Assembly: GCA_030433215.1 (NCBI GenBank)
Contig: JAUIMC010000004.1
Coordinates: forward strand, 1 to 64,000
Reading direction: 5' to 3'
DNA length: 64,000 nucleotides
Source of the DNA: Alphaproteobacteria bacterium
GTDB taxonomy: Bacteria; Pseudomonadota; Alphaproteobacteria; Caulobacterales; Parvularculaceae
The position numbers and the translations under genes were made by a program. Shown one piece after another: positions 1-11,246 of this stretch (position 1 is the stretch's first letter; each line of letters opens with the position of its first letter). The notes under the pieces were generated by a model. It saw only the letters and a program-made list of their open reading frames with translations, ran no database searches and was not told the DNA's origin.

Positions 1-2
1 TC

Positions 3-353
<351 letters not shown>

Positions 354-615
354 ACGCTTTCCATTCTAACGATTGAACGCGCGAAGCCGGACGGCGCCTT
401 ATGCCGCGCTGCAAAATGACCTTTGTCAGTGCCCGTGCTAAATCCCCCGCCGGGGAGGCAACAAAAAGCTGCGCGGCCCGCTACCGAAGCGCGGGCCAGA
501 ACGCGGATGCGCCGTCCCACGGAGGAAACGCCCGCAAGAGGAAACGCCCTCTGGACGGCGCCAGGCGCCGGCCAGTCCCGCTTAAGTCGGGGCAGCCGGC
601 GCCGCCTTTTCCAGC

Positions 616-1806
616 CTATTGAAACGCTTGCAGATCCGTCATGGCGCGCCCGAGAATGAGGGCGTGAACATCATGCGTGCCTTCATAGGTGTTGACGGTT
701 TCGAGATTCATGGCGTGGCGCATGACGTGATATTCATCTGAAATGCCGTTGCCGCCATGAATGTCTCTCGCGACGCGCGCAATATCCAGCGCCTTGCCGC
801 AATTGTTGCGCTTCATCAGGGAGATCGCTTCGGGCACGTAAGCGCCGCCGTCCAGAAGCCGGCCGAGTTGCAGGGCGCCCTGCAATCCCAGCGCAATCTC
901 GGTCTGCATGTCCGCGAGTTTTTTCTGAACGAGCTGCGTGCCGGCAATCGGTTTGCCGAACACGACGCGCTCCATGGCGTAGTCGCGCGCCGCCATCCAG
1001 CAATATTCCGCCGCGCCCATGGCGCCCCAGGAAATGCCGTAGCGCGCCTTATTGAGGCAGGAGAAAGGCCCGCGCAGCCCTTTGACATTCGGCAACAGCG
1101 CGTCTTCGGGCACCACGGCGTCGTCAAGCGCGATTTCCCCGGTGATCGAGGCGCGCAAGGAGAGCTTGCCCTCGATCTTCGGCGTCTCGAAGCCTTTTGT
1201 TCCGCGTTCGACGATAAAGCCGCGGATCTCCGGCTTTCCGTCTTCATTGGCCAGTTTCGCCCAGACCACCGCAATGTCGGCGATGGGCGAATTGGTGATC
1301 CACATTTTCGCACCGTTGAGCTTGTAGCCGCCCGAAACCTTTTCGGCTTTTGTCCGCATGGCGCCGGGATCGGAACCACCGTCGGGTTCGGTAAGCCCGA
1401 AACAGCCAACCATCTCGCCGGTCGCGAGCTTCGGCAGATATTTCCGCTTCTGTTCCTCCGTCCCGAAACTTTCAATCGGGTACATCACAAGCGAAGACTG
1501 CACCGACATGGCCGACCGGTAGCCCGAGTCCACGCGCTCGATCTCGCGCGCGATCAGGCCGTAGGCGACATGGCCGGCGCCGCCGCCGCCATAGTCCTCG
1601 GCCACCGTCGCGCCCAAAAGGCCCTGGCTCCCGAGCTCGGTCATAATCTCCTGGTCGAAACGCTCCTCGCGGTTCGCCGTGAGGATGCGCGGCATCAGTT
1701 TGTCTTCGGCGTAGCCGCGCGCCGCATCGCGGATCATGCGCTCTTCATCGCTGAGCTGGCCGTCCAGAAACAACGGATCGCGCCAGTCGAAGGTCTGTTT
1801 GGTCAT
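616..1806 (-). CDS. gcdH: Glutaryl-CoA dehydrogenase
   Basis: A 396-residue acyl-CoA dehydrogenase family flavoprotein that oxidises and decarboxylates glutaryl-CoA to crotonyl-CoA in lysine and tryptophan breakdown. Seen: N-terminal helical domain, FAD-contacting [15 protein letters not shown] and [16 protein letters not shown], and the catalytic base E375 in [12 protein letters not shown]. The [15 protein letters not shown] block is characteristic of GCDH among acyl-CoA dehydrogenases, and 396 residues is normal for the family. No lysine-pathway partner lies next to it; the only flanking genes are an unrelated reductase and a divergent amidohydrolase. No strong Shine-Dalgarno precedes the ATG, but no better start exists. 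Substrate assignment is from the family and not proven. Confidence 0.88.
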   Translation of the reverse strand: MTKQTFDWRDPLFLDGQLSDEERMIRDAARGYAEDKLMPRILTANREERFDQEIMTELGSQGLLGATVAEDYGGGGAGHVAYGLIAREIERVDSGYRSAMSVQSSLVMYPIESFGTEEQKRKYLPKLATGEMVGCFGLTEPDGGSDPGAMRTKAEKVSGGYKLNGAKMWITNSPIADIAVVWAKLANEDGKPEIRGFIVERGTKGFETPKIEGKLSLRASITGEIALDDAVVPEDALLPNVKGLRGPFSCLNKARYGISWGAMGAAEYCWMAARDYAMERVVFGKPIAGTQLVQKKLADMQTEIALGLQGALQLGRLLDGGAYVPEAISLMKRNNCGKALDIARVARDIHGGNGISDEYHVMRHAMNLETVNTYEGTHDVHALILGRAMTDLQAFQ

Positions 1807-2006
1807 TTCTAGTGCTTGCGGCCCATGGGCCGTCTCCTGAACAGTGGGAAAATTAGGCCGCTTGTAGCTTTCCGCTGGCGGTGCCGCAATGCGGCAAGCC
1901 TCGATTATAGGTCGATAAGCCGTTCTGGCCAGCGCTTGCGGTTTATGGAAATGTCACCTTCAATATAAACTGTTCCGGGACGAATCTCGGGGAAAAAGGG
2001 GCTTTC

Positions 2007-4061
2007 ATGTCATTTTCATCCATTGCGCGCTGCTGCGCCGGCGCCGGGCTTGCCCTGGCGCTTGCCGCCTGTTCGCAAAACGCAGACGCGCCGGCGGAAA
2101 ATTCCGCCGTCAGCGAGGCCTACGCCGTCATCATCGCCGGAACGCCGGTAGGCTATATGAATGTCGACCGGACGGGCGACGAGGTCGCCATCGACTATGA
2201 TTACAAAAACAATGGGCGCGGGCCGGGCTTCAAGGAGACGCTGACCCTCGGCGAGGCGGGCGCCCCAGTCGCCTGGTCGATTGCAGGCAACACGACCTTC
2301 GGCAATGAGGTCAAGGAAAGCTACGCCTTGAAGGACGGGGAAGCCACCTGGTCCGACGCCGCGGGCGAAGGCAATGCGGCGGTCGGCGAACCGACCCTTT
2401 ACATAAGCCAGTTCGGCAGCCCCTACGCCGCGTTCATTCAGGCGAACGCCTTGTTGAAAGACGGCGACCGGACGATGCCCGCGCTTCCCGCCGGGGAGCT
2501 GCGCCTTGCGGAGATGGAGACTCTGACCGTTTCCGGCGAGGGCGGCGATGAAACCATCACGACATACGCGCTGTCCGGCGCCGATCTCGACCCTGAATAT
2601 TTCATTCTCGACGATGAGAACAAATTCTTCGCCTTTATGACCCCGCGCTTCATCACCATTCGCAAAGGCTATGAAGGAGAGGAAGAACGGCTCAGAAATC
2701 TGGCCGCCGATTACGGCGCGGCGCGCTATGAAGAGATTCAGGCTCGCTACGCCCGCCGCTATGACGGCCGCGTGCGCATCAGCAATGTGCGCGTGTTCCA
2801 CCCGGAAACCCTCGACATGTCGGCGCCCGTCTCCGTCGTGATCGAGGACGACCGCATCGCCGCCATCGAGGCGGCGGACGCGCGCGGCGAAAACGAAACG
2901 GTTATCGACGGCGCGGGCGGCTCGCTCATCCCCGGTCTTTACGACATGCACGGCCATATGGGCGACGACGACGCGCTTATCAATGTGCTGGCCGGGGTCA
3001 CCTCGGTCCGCGACATGGGTAATGAGATCAATGTGCTCGAGCCCTTGCGCGACAAGATCGAAAACGGCGTTCTCGCGGGTCCGCGCATTTCCATGAGCGG
3101 CTTCATCGAGGGCGAGAGTGAAACCAATAACTCAACCGGCGAGCTTGCGACGAATGAACAAGAAGCCGTCGATCTCGTACGCATGTATGCCGACCGCGGC
3201 GGCTATCACCAGATCAAGGTCTACAGCTCGGTGAAGGGCGAATGGGTCCCCGCCATGGCGGCGGAAGCGCACCGTCTCGGTATGCGCGTTGCAGGCCATA
3301 TTCCCGCCTTTTCGACGCCGGATGAAATGATCGAAGCCGGTTATGACGAGATCACCCACATCAACCAGGTGATGCTGAGCTGGGTGCTCGGCCCCGAAGA
3401 CGACACCCGCACCCTCGCCCGCCTCACCGGCATGGCGAAATTCGCCGATCTCGATCTACAAAGTGAAAAAGTTCAGCACACGATTGATCTCATGGTCGAC
3501 AATGGCATCGTCGTCGACCCGACGACCGTCATCCATGAATTCGGGCTTTTGGGCCGGAATGGCGAAACCCGCATCGGCATGACCGATTATGTGGACCATA
3601 TGCCCGTCGGCGTGCAGCGCGGGTCGAAAGTCGCGCTCCTCAATGTCGCCAATGACGAAGAAGACGCGGCCTACCGCGCCGCCTTCGATAAGGTGATCGA
3701 AACCCTGACCATGCTGCATGATCGCGGCATTTTCCTCGTGCCGGGCACGGATATGGGCGGCGCCTTCGAACTGCACCGCGAAGTTGAGCTCTTCCAGCGT
3801 TTCGGTTTTACGCCGGCCGAGGCGTTAAGACGCGCCACCTACGACATGGCGGACTATCTCGGCTTTGACGATCGCGGCGCCATCGAACCCGGCAAGCTCG
3901 CCGATTTCTTACTGGTTCCGGGCGATCCGACCGATGATTTAAAGGCGATCAAGACCATCGCCCTCGTTTCGCGCGGCGGAACGATCTATTTCCCCAGCGA
4001 GATTTATCCGGAATTCGGGATCACGCCGTTTACGACCATTCCGGACGTCAGCGGCCAATAG
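2007..4061 (+). CDS. Amidohydrolase-family lipoprotein with an extra N-terminal domain
   Basis: A 684-residue exported protein. The signal peptide ends in LALAAC, so C22 should be lipidated. Residues about 30-250 form a domain I do not recognise, rich in beta-like alternation. The C-terminal 430 residues are an imidazolonepropionase-like TIM-barrel metallo-hydrolase: metal ligands H315 and H317 in DMHGHMG, a likely carbamylated lysine in HQIKVYSS, histidines in VAGHIPA and DEITHINQ, and the catalytic aspartate in VPGTDMGG. The C-terminal PGKLADFLLVPGDP is the usual beta-sandwich closure. It probably hydrolyses an amide, peptide or lactone in the periplasm; the substrate is unknown. It is followed 23 nt later by the DUF4197 lipoprotein, so the two are probably co-transcribed. 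Confidence 0.8.
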   Translation: MSFSSIARCCAGAGLALALAACSQNADAPAENSAVSEAYAVIIAGTPVGYMNVDRTGDEVAIDYDYKNNGRGPGFKETLTLGEAGAPVAWSIAGNTTFGNEVKESYALKDGEATWSDAAGEGNAAVGEPTLYISQFGSPYAAFIQANALLKDGDRTMPALPAGELRLAEMETLTVSGEGGDETITTYALSGADLDPEYFILDDENKFFAFMTPRFITIRKGYEGEEERLRNLAADYGAARYEEIQARYARRYDGRVRISNVRVFHPETLDMSAPVSVVIEDDRIAAIEAADARGENETVIDGAGGSLIPGLYDMHGHMGDDDALINVLAGVTSVRDMGNEINVLEPLRDKIENGVLAGPRISMSGFIEGESETNNSTGELATNEQEAVDLVRMYADRGGYHQIKVYSSVKGEWVPAMAAEAHRLGMRVAGHIPAFSTPDEMIEAGYDEITHINQVMLSWVLGPEDDTRTLARLTGMAKFADLDLQSEKVQHTIDLMVDNGIVVDPTTVIHEFGLLGRNGETRIGMTDYVDHMPVGVQRGSKVALLNVANDEEDAAYRAAFDKVIETLTMLHDRGIFLVPGTDMGGAFELHREVELFQRFGFTPAEALRRATYDMADYLGFDDRGAIEPGKLADFLLVPGDPTDDLKAIKTIALVSRGGTIYFPSEIYPEFGITPFTTIPDVSGQ

Positions 4062-4084
4062 GCATTGAACATTCAGGAGGCTCT

Positions 4085-4825
4085 GTGACCAAAAACTGCT
4101 CCTCACCGCCGGTTCCGCGGCGGTCGTTTCTCATGCTCGGCGCCGCCGGCGTCCTCGCCGGCTGCGTCACCGATGGCGTGATGCTGCCAACCGTTCCGGG
4201 CCGCGCCGGGCCGCTGTCGGAAGCCGATGCAGCGGCGGGCATTCGCGCGGCGCTCAATAACGGGGTCGGATCGGCGATTTCAACCATCGGCGTGCGCGAC
4301 GGTTTCCTGCGCAATCCGCAAATTCGCATACCCCTGCCCGGCTTCTTGCAGGACATGCAGTCGTCCCTGTCGCGTCTCGGCTTGTCCGGGCCGCTCGACA
4401 GGCTGGAAACGCAACTCAATCGCGGTGCCGAGACGGCTGTTCCGCGCGCGCGCAGCATTTTCGTCAACGCCATTTCATCCATGAGCATCAATGACGCCAT
4501 CGGCGTGGTGCGCGGCGGCGAGAATGCGGCGACGACCTATCTGAAGAACAGAACCTTCTCGCCGCTCACCAATCTCTTCACGCCGATCATGTCAAACGCC
4601 TTGCAGGAAACCGGCGCCATCAGGACGCTCGACTCCCTGACCGCAAGCCTGAAATCAATACCGCTGGCGCCCCAGCTTGGCGCAGACGCCAAGACAGACC
4701 TTGTCCGTCATGGCGTACAGTACGGTCTCGACGGCATGTTCCTCTACATCGCCAGGGAAGAAGCGGCGATCCGCGCCAACCCGGCGAAGCGCACGTCGGA
4801 AATCCTGCGGCGCGTGTTTGGGTAA
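4085..4825 (+). CDS. DUF4197 lipoprotein
   Basis: A 246-residue exported protein starting at GTG, preceded by a strong CAGGAGG. The N-terminus combines a twin-arginine-like PRRSFLMLGAAG with the lipobox LAGC (C27), suggesting Tat export followed by lipidation. The body matches the DUF4197 pattern: alternating LSEADAAAGIRAALNNGVGSA, helical FLQDMQSSLSRLGLSGPLDRLE and a conserved DAIGVVRGGENAATTYLKN. Function of the family is unknown. It lies directly behind the amidohydrolase lipoprotein gene. Confidence 0.8.
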   Translation: MTKNCSSPPVPRRSFLMLGAAGVLAGCVTDGVMLPTVPGRAGPLSEADAAAGIRAALNNGVGSAISTIGVRDGFLRNPQIRIPLPGFLQDMQSSLSRLGLSGPLDRLETQLNRGAETAVPRARSIFVNAISSMSINDAIGVVRGGENAATTYLKNRTFSPLTNLFTPIMSNALQETGAIRTLDSLTASLKSIPLAPQLGADAKTDLVRHGVQYGLDGMFLYIAREEAAIRANPAKRTSEILRRVFG

Positions 4826-4975
4826 TCTCCGGAAGGAGTCAGCGCGCTCTTCTTCGAAGAGCCGCAAGCAACTTATGCCGTCTAGTGGTTCTTTTCGGGC
4901 TTAAATCCGACTGGCGACATTGACATATAGGCCAGCGGTTAGCAGGTTCGTGCTTCAAGTTCTTTGGGGGCGACC

Positions 4976-6385
4976 ATGAAATATGCAATATTTGCAACGG
5001 CGATTGCGCTGTGCTCGGCAACGGGCGGCGGCGCATATGCGCAATCAAATGCTTGGTCGCCCGGCAACTATCCTTCCTATTGTTCGGCCGCCGCTAAGAA
5101 TTACGATGCGCTGCCTGAACTGACGCGCGACAAGACCTATCAATCGCCGGACGAACCGGTTCTCAACTATAACAGGCTCGACAGCGACGAACCGTCGGTT
5201 ATGAATGAAGTCTCCAACGCCGTGAATGCGTTCGGCAGCATGGTCGGCTATGCAGGCGCCATGGCGACCGCCTATGACAAGGCGGCGAAAGCCTACTGGG
5301 CGCATTTCGACCGCACCGGGACGGTCGATCCTGCCCTTGAGCGCGAATACGCCTATTGGGTCTGGCGGCGCTGGCGTTTCTCGGATGAGGTCGGCGCGAT
5401 CCGGGCAGGTTATTTTCAGACCGGCGCAGGCGCGGCGAAGTTCCTCGCGGACTCTCTGGGATCGACCTTCGCGACCCCACAAGGCGCCGGCACTATGAAA
5501 ACCGCGCAACTCTACGACTGGAACAAATACAGCGAATGCACTCTCAAAAACGCCGAAACCGTCGACGCCGCGCTAGAATATGAGATCTTTCTCGATAACT
5601 ATCCAGAATTCATGGAGCGGGTTTCCTACGTTCAGGAAGAGATCGGCGTCAATTCGCTGACGGATGAGCAGAAGGGCAAACTCGTCGTCGCCATGCGCCA
5701 GGCGCGCGAATATTCGACATTTAATCCGCCCAAATCAGGCCTCGGCGCCTCCCGCGAACAAGCGCTGGAAATGATCGGCTCCGTCAGCGCCGGGATTTCT
5801 GCGGTGCTTTCCGACTTTATCGACACCCTCTCCTGGCGCCGTGACAGAGCTGTCTCCAAAAAAGACCCCTATGAGCTTTTCGGAAAGAACGGCGGCGTCG
5901 ACTATTCCATGTCCATCAAGGGCGCAGCCAGCAGGGTGGCGAAGCAGAACACCCATCGCGCCGCCATGATCGCCGGCGTGTTCATGGGCCAAAACGAACA
6001 ATCGTTTCCTCAGGGCTTAACGCTCGCCGCTTATCAGGCCTGGCTCAATGGCGGACCGGCTCCGGCGCAATTCTCGGCGATGTCGGTCGAAGACGCCGCC
6101 ATGTGCGCGCTCGAACGCTGGGAAGACGGGGCAAGTTATATTTATGAGCAGGCGCCGGAGCTCGTCGAATCCGCCGCGCAGGAAAAAGTTTTCCTCGACG
6201 AATATTGCACGATGTCGAAGGCGGCAAACTATCGCTCCGCCGCCAATCGCGCGGCGAGCCGAACGAAGATCTGCCTCGGGGACGACGCTTATCGCGCTGC
6301 GTTCTGGGCGTGCGCCTCCGGCAAGCCGGTCAACGCGGCGCACTCGATGATCGAGCAGCGCCTGTCGTTCTATCCCGCTCCCTGA
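4976..6385 (+). CDS. Secreted protein of unknown function
   Basis: A 469-residue protein with a clear Sec signal peptide ending AYAQ (residues 1 to about 23). I chose the ATG at 4976 because it begins the signal peptide directly; an in-frame TTG at 4964 adds four residues and is less likely. The mature part is soluble, aromatic-rich and mostly helical, with seven scattered cysteines (for example SYCSAA, SECTLKN, MCALERW, EYCTMSK, KICLGDD and FWACASG), which could form disulfides. I recognise no enzyme motif and do not assign a function. Third positions are G/C-rich like the neighbours, so it looks native. It ends 28 nt before the convergent thiolase stop. Confidence 0.7.
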   Translation: MKYAIFATAIALCSATGGGAYAQSNAWSPGNYPSYCSAAAKNYDALPELTRDKTYQSPDEPVLNYNRLDSDEPSVMNEVSNAVNAFGSMVGYAGAMATAYDKAAKAYWAHFDRTGTVDPALEREYAYWVWRRWRFSDEVGAIRAGYFQTGAGAAKFLADSLGSTFATPQGAGTMKTAQLYDWNKYSECTLKNAETVDAALEYEIFLDNYPEFMERVSYVQEEIGVNSLTDEQKGKLVVAMRQAREYSTFNPPKSGLGASREQALEMIGSVSAGISAVLSDFIDTLSWRRDRAVSKKDPYELFGKNGGVDYSMSIKGAASRVAKQNTHRAAMIAGVFMGQNEQSFPQGLTLAAYQAWLNGGPAPAQFSAMSVEDAAMCALERWEDGASYIYEQAPELVESAAQEKVFLDEYCTMSKAANYRSAANRAASRTKICLGDDAYRAAFWACASGKPVNAAHSMIEQRLSFYPAP

Positions 6386-6413
6386 TGGAGCGGGATCGCA
6401 ATTCCGCCGCCAA

Positions 6414-7601
6414 TCAGAGCAGCTCCACCGCAACAGAAGTCGCCTCGCCGCCGCCGATGCAGAGCGACGCGACGCCCTTCTTGCCGCCCGTCTGTTGCAG
6501 GGCGTTGATGAGCGTCACGATGATGCGCGCGCCCGAAGCGCCGATGGGGTGGCCGAGCGCGATGGCGCCGCCATGGATGTTCATCTTCTCGGCGGGGATC
6601 TTGTGCTCGCGCATCACGGCCATGGGGACGACCGCGAAGGCTTCGTTGACCTCATAGAGATCGACGTCGGCGGCCGACCAGCCGACCTTGTCGAGCAACG
6701 TCTTGATCGACGCGACCGGCGCCGTCGTGAACCATTCGGGCTCCTGGGCTTGGGTCGCATGGCCGAGAAGTTTCGCGACCACTTTCGCGCCGCGCTTTTC
6801 CGCTTCCGACTGGCGCATGACGACCAGCGCCGCGGCGCCGTCGGAGATCGCCGAGGAAGAGCCTGCCGTCACCGTGCCGTCCTTCTCGAAAGCCGGCCGC
6901 AGGGACGGAATTTTCGACGCGTCCACGAGGCCGGGTTTTTCATCGTCGGAAACCGTCACGGTTCCCTTGCGGCCCACAACATCGACGGAAACGATTTCGT
7001 CCTTGAAGCCGCCGGACTTTATCGCTTCTTGCGCGCGGGTCACCGAGCGCATGGAATATTCGTCCTGTTCCTCACGGGAGAACTGCCATTCCCGGGCGCA
7101 TTTTTCCGCGAAAATGCCCATGGCGGCGTGGTTGTTGTAAGGGTCTTCAAGCCCGTCATAGGACATGTGGTCGAAGACCTGACCATTGCCGAACTTGATG
7201 CCAGTGCGGCCGGAAGGAAGAAGATGCGGCGCGCCGGTCATCGACTCCATGCCGCCGGCGACCGCGGCGGAAATCGAGCCCGCGAGGATAGCGTCATGAG
7301 CCATCATCACAGTCTTCATGCCGGAGCCGCAGACCTTGTTGACGGTGACGCAGCCCGCCGATTTCGGAACGCCCGCGCCAATGGCGGCCTGACGCGCCGG
7401 CGCCTGGCCGAGCCCGGCGGGTAGGACGCAGCCCATGAGCACTTCGTCGATCCCGTCGGCTTTCACGCCGCCGCGCTCCAGCGCCGCCTTGATCGCCGTC
7501 GAGCCAAGCTCGGTGGCGGGCACGCTCGCAAAGGCGCCGAGGAAATTGCCGATGGGCGTGCGCGCCATGCCGGCGATGACGATGGGATCGGATGCAGTCA
7601 T
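6414..7601 (-). CDS. Acetyl-CoA C-acetyltransferase (thiolase II)
   Basis: A 395-residue thiolase that condenses two acetyl-CoA or cleaves acetoacetyl-CoA. All catalytic residues are visible: acyl-accepting C91 in NKVCGSG, H351 in ALGHPIGASGA and C381 in SLCIGGGEA. Length and sequence fit the biosynthetic/AtoB-type enzymes. It sits 35 nt downstream of the leucine dehydrogenase gene on the same strand, so the pair is likely one transcript. That pairing fits branched-chain amino acid catabolism, which ends in acetoacetate and acetyl-CoA. A role in polyhydroxybutyrate synthesis (PhaA) cannot be excluded; no phaB or phaC is nearby. Confidence 0.9.
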   Translation of the reverse strand: MTASDPIVIAGMARTPIGNFLGAFASVPATELGSTAIKAALERGGVKADGIDEVLMGCVLPAGLGQAPARQAAIGAGVPKSAGCVTVNKVCGSGMKTVMMAHDAILAGSISAAVAGGMESMTGAPHLLPSGRTGIKFGNGQVFDHMSYDGLEDPYNNHAAMGIFAEKCAREWQFSREEQDEYSMRSVTRAQEAIKSGGFKDEIVSVDVVGRKGTVTVSDDEKPGLVDASKIPSLRPAFEKDGTVTAGSSSAISDGAAALVVMRQSEAEKRGAKVVAKLLGHATQAQEPEWFTTAPVASIKTLLDKVGWSAADVDLYEVNEAFAVVPMAVMREHKIPAEKMNIHGGAIALGHPIGASGARIIVTLINALQQTGGKKGVASLCIGGGEATSVAVELL

Positions 7602-7636
7602 GACGGATATCCTTCTTACAGACTTCTGAGGCGCGG

Positions 7637-8704
7637 TTATTCCGCCGCGTTCACATTAGCGGCTTTCGGGCCGCGCGAGATGACTTCCAGCGCCATCTTG
7701 TCGGCGACCGCGCCCGTTGGCAGGTCTTCGGCTTCGGCGCGCTGGAAAATCTCCGCCAAGAGAACGCCGATCTTGTCGATGCGCCGGGTCATTTCCGATG
7801 TCGTCCACTCGCCGGTGATTTCAAGCCCGACAGAGATCACGCCCGCGCCATTGATCACATAGTCCGGGCAGTAAAGGACGCCCATCTCCTTCAGGCGGCG
7901 GTCCATGTCCGGCGTCTTGAGCTGGTTGTTGGCGGCGCCGGCGACGACTTTCGCCTTGAGGCCCGCAATCGTCTGTTCGTTGATCGCCCCGCCCAGGGCG
8001 CAAGGGGAGTAAATGTCCACATCGAGGCCCGGCGCGTCTTCCGGCGTCGCGCTTTCCGCGCCGAACCGGGCGACCGCTTCCTTCACGGCTTCGGCGTTGA
8101 CATCCGCGACGACGAGCTTGCCGCCTTCCTCATGGATGAGGCGGGCGAGCTCCATGCCGACCGCGCCGACCCCGAGAATGGAGACGGTGAGGCCCTTCAG
8201 GCTGTCGGCGCCGAACTTATGCTTCGCCGCCGCCTGCATGCCGCGCCAGACGCCGCGGGCGGTGAAGGGCGAGGGATTGCCCCCGACCCCCTTGGTCTCC
8301 ATGCCGGCGGCGTAATTGGTGACGGAGCGAATCAGCGCGAGGTCGGCTTCGGTGACGCCGGAATCCTCGGCGGTGTAATAAAGCCCTTCGAGGCTGTCGA
8401 CGGCCTGGGCGAAGGCTTTCAGCATCTCCGGGGTCTTGTCTTTCTTGGGGTCGGCGAAGATCACCGCCTTGCCGCCGCCAAAGGGAATGCCGCCAAGGGC
8501 GTTCTTGTAGGTCATGCCGCGGGAAAGGTTTTTCACATCCTCAAGGCCCGCTTCGAAGCTCGGATAAGGGTAAATCCGGCAGCCGCCGCAGCCCGGCCCG
8601 AGGGTCGCGTCATGAACGGCGATAATCGCATCAAGCCCTGAGGCTTCATCGGTGAAATGAACGACCTTGCGCCAGCCCTCGACCGGCAACACCTCAGACT
8701 TCAT
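7637..8704 (-). CDS. Leucine dehydrogenase (Glu/Leu/Phe/Val dehydrogenase family)
   Basis: A 355-residue NAD-dependent amino acid dehydrogenase that deaminates leucine, valine or isoleucine to 2-oxo acids. Seen: substrate and catalytic lysines K67 in MTYKNALGG and K79 in FGGGKAVI; Rossmann motif GVGAVG at 178-183; and CDP/NGAGV-like nucleotide contacts in the second half. The length fits the short hexameric/octameric leucine and phenylalanine dehydrogenases rather than glutamate dehydrogenase. An AAGGA Shine-Dalgarno lies 7-8 nt before the ATG. Upstream, in the divergent intergenic region, are a perfect palindrome at 8813-8829 and the remains of an Lrp/AsnC regulator, which probably controlled this gene. 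Confidence 0.85.
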   Translation of the reverse strand: MKSEVLPVEGWRKVVHFTDEASGLDAIIAVHDATLGPGCGGCRIYPYPSFEAGLEDVKNLSRGMTYKNALGGIPFGGGKAVIFADPKKDKTPEMLKAFAQAVDSLEGLYYTAEDSGVTEADLALIRSVTNYAAGMETKGVGGNPSPFTARGVWRGMQAAAKHKFGADSLKGLTVSILGVGAVGMELARLIHEEGGKLVVADVNAEAVKEAVARFGAESATPEDAPGLDVDIYSPCALGGAINEQTIAGLKAKVVAGAANNQLKTPDMDRRLKEMGVLYCPDYVINGAGVISVGLEITGEWTTSEMTRRIDKIGVLLAEIFQRAEAEDLPTGAVADKMALEVISRGPKAANVNAAE

Positions 8705-8812
8705 GAGAATATTCCTTCTTGGGGGACGGCCGAACGCCGCCCCGGACGGATATCTTCCTAGCCAGTTTCAAGGAGTGCTTCCGGTCAAATATCGGGCCCC
8801 CCTCCTTGACGC

Positions 8813-8829
8813 TTAGCATATAATGCTAA
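8813..8829. promoter_or_regulatory. Palindromic operator candidate between leucine dehydrogenase and lrp remnant
   Basis: TTAGCAT-ATA-ATGCTAA is a perfect 7-bp inverted repeat around a 3-nt centre, in the 154-nt intergenic region between two divergent genes. AT-rich imperfect palindromes of this size are typical Lrp/AsnC sites, and autoregulation with control of the divergent dehydrogenase is the usual arrangement. It also contains TATAAT and overlaps the probable lrp promoter region, with TTGACG at 8806-8811. Function is inferred. Confidence 0.5.
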
Positions 8830-8858
8830 ATACAGGGGCCGTTAGCGAAAGCGGACCT

Positions 8859-9254
8859 ATGAAGCTCGACCATATCGACCACAAGATCCTGAAACACCTT
8901 CAGGAAAACGCCCGGATCACCAACGCCGAGCTCGCCGAGCACCGAAATCAACCGCGAGGCGCTCGGCGTCAATGTGACGGTGATCATTCTCGTGAAGCTC
9001 GAACGCGAAGACGACAAGACGCTGCGGGAATTCGAAACGGCCATAAAGAATCGCGACGAAGTGATGGAATGCTATCTCGTCACCGGCAAGTTCGATTATT
9101 TCATTCGCGTCGTGGTGCCGTCCCTTGCGACCTATGAGACGTTCCTCTCCGAAACGATGCTCCGTATGCCGAACATCGCGACGGTGGAATCGAGCTTCAC
9201 GCTGCGGGAAGTCTCGCGCAAGGTCGTCACGCCCCTGCCGCAATCGATCATTCG

Positions 9255-9258
<4 letters not shown>
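8859..9258 (+). pseudogene. Lrp/AsnC family regulator, disrupted by an internal deletion with frameshift
   Basis: Two pieces of one Lrp-type regulator are visible in different frames. From ATG 8859, MKLDHIDHKILKHLQENA continues through ITNAELAE (27 residues): the first helices of the HTH. From base 8941, one frame over, TEINREALGVNVTVIILVKL runs to 9258 and gives the complete ligand-binding RAM/Lrp C-terminal domain. Between ELAE and TEIN the family normally has about 25-30 residues, including the DNA-recognition helix and the linker; these are missing and the frame is shifted at 8940/8941. A joined product would be only about 132 residues against the usual 150-160. A free-standing RAM-domain protein from GTG 8974 is possible but has no good ribosome binding site. 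An assembly error is the main alternative. Confidence 0.75.
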
Positions 9259-11099
<1,841 letters not shown>

Positions 11100-11246
11100 C
11101 ACCGGATCAAACTTCGCGCGGCCGGGCCTTTCTCGTCGGCGGGCGCGAACCAAACTTACCGGTAAAATCTAGCTGAAAATTCTTAAGCCCCGCCTACCCG
11201 CGCCTGTTCCGGAATGGCACAGGCGGCGGCGCTTTCGCCCGCCGAA

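Noticed and set aside
401-659. Two small rightward ORFs between the reductase and gcdH
   Set aside because: Overlap each other, Arg/Pro/Ala-rich, without ribosome binding sites; more likely non-coding.
757-1812. Long rightward ORF of 351 residues antisense to gcdH
   Set aside because: It mirrors gcdH codon for codon in high-GC DNA, is rich in Arg/His/Ala and resembles no protein.
8806-8824. TTGACG and TATAAT as one promoter
   Set aside because: They are only 7 nt apart, far from the 16-18 nt needed; TATAAT is part of the palindrome.
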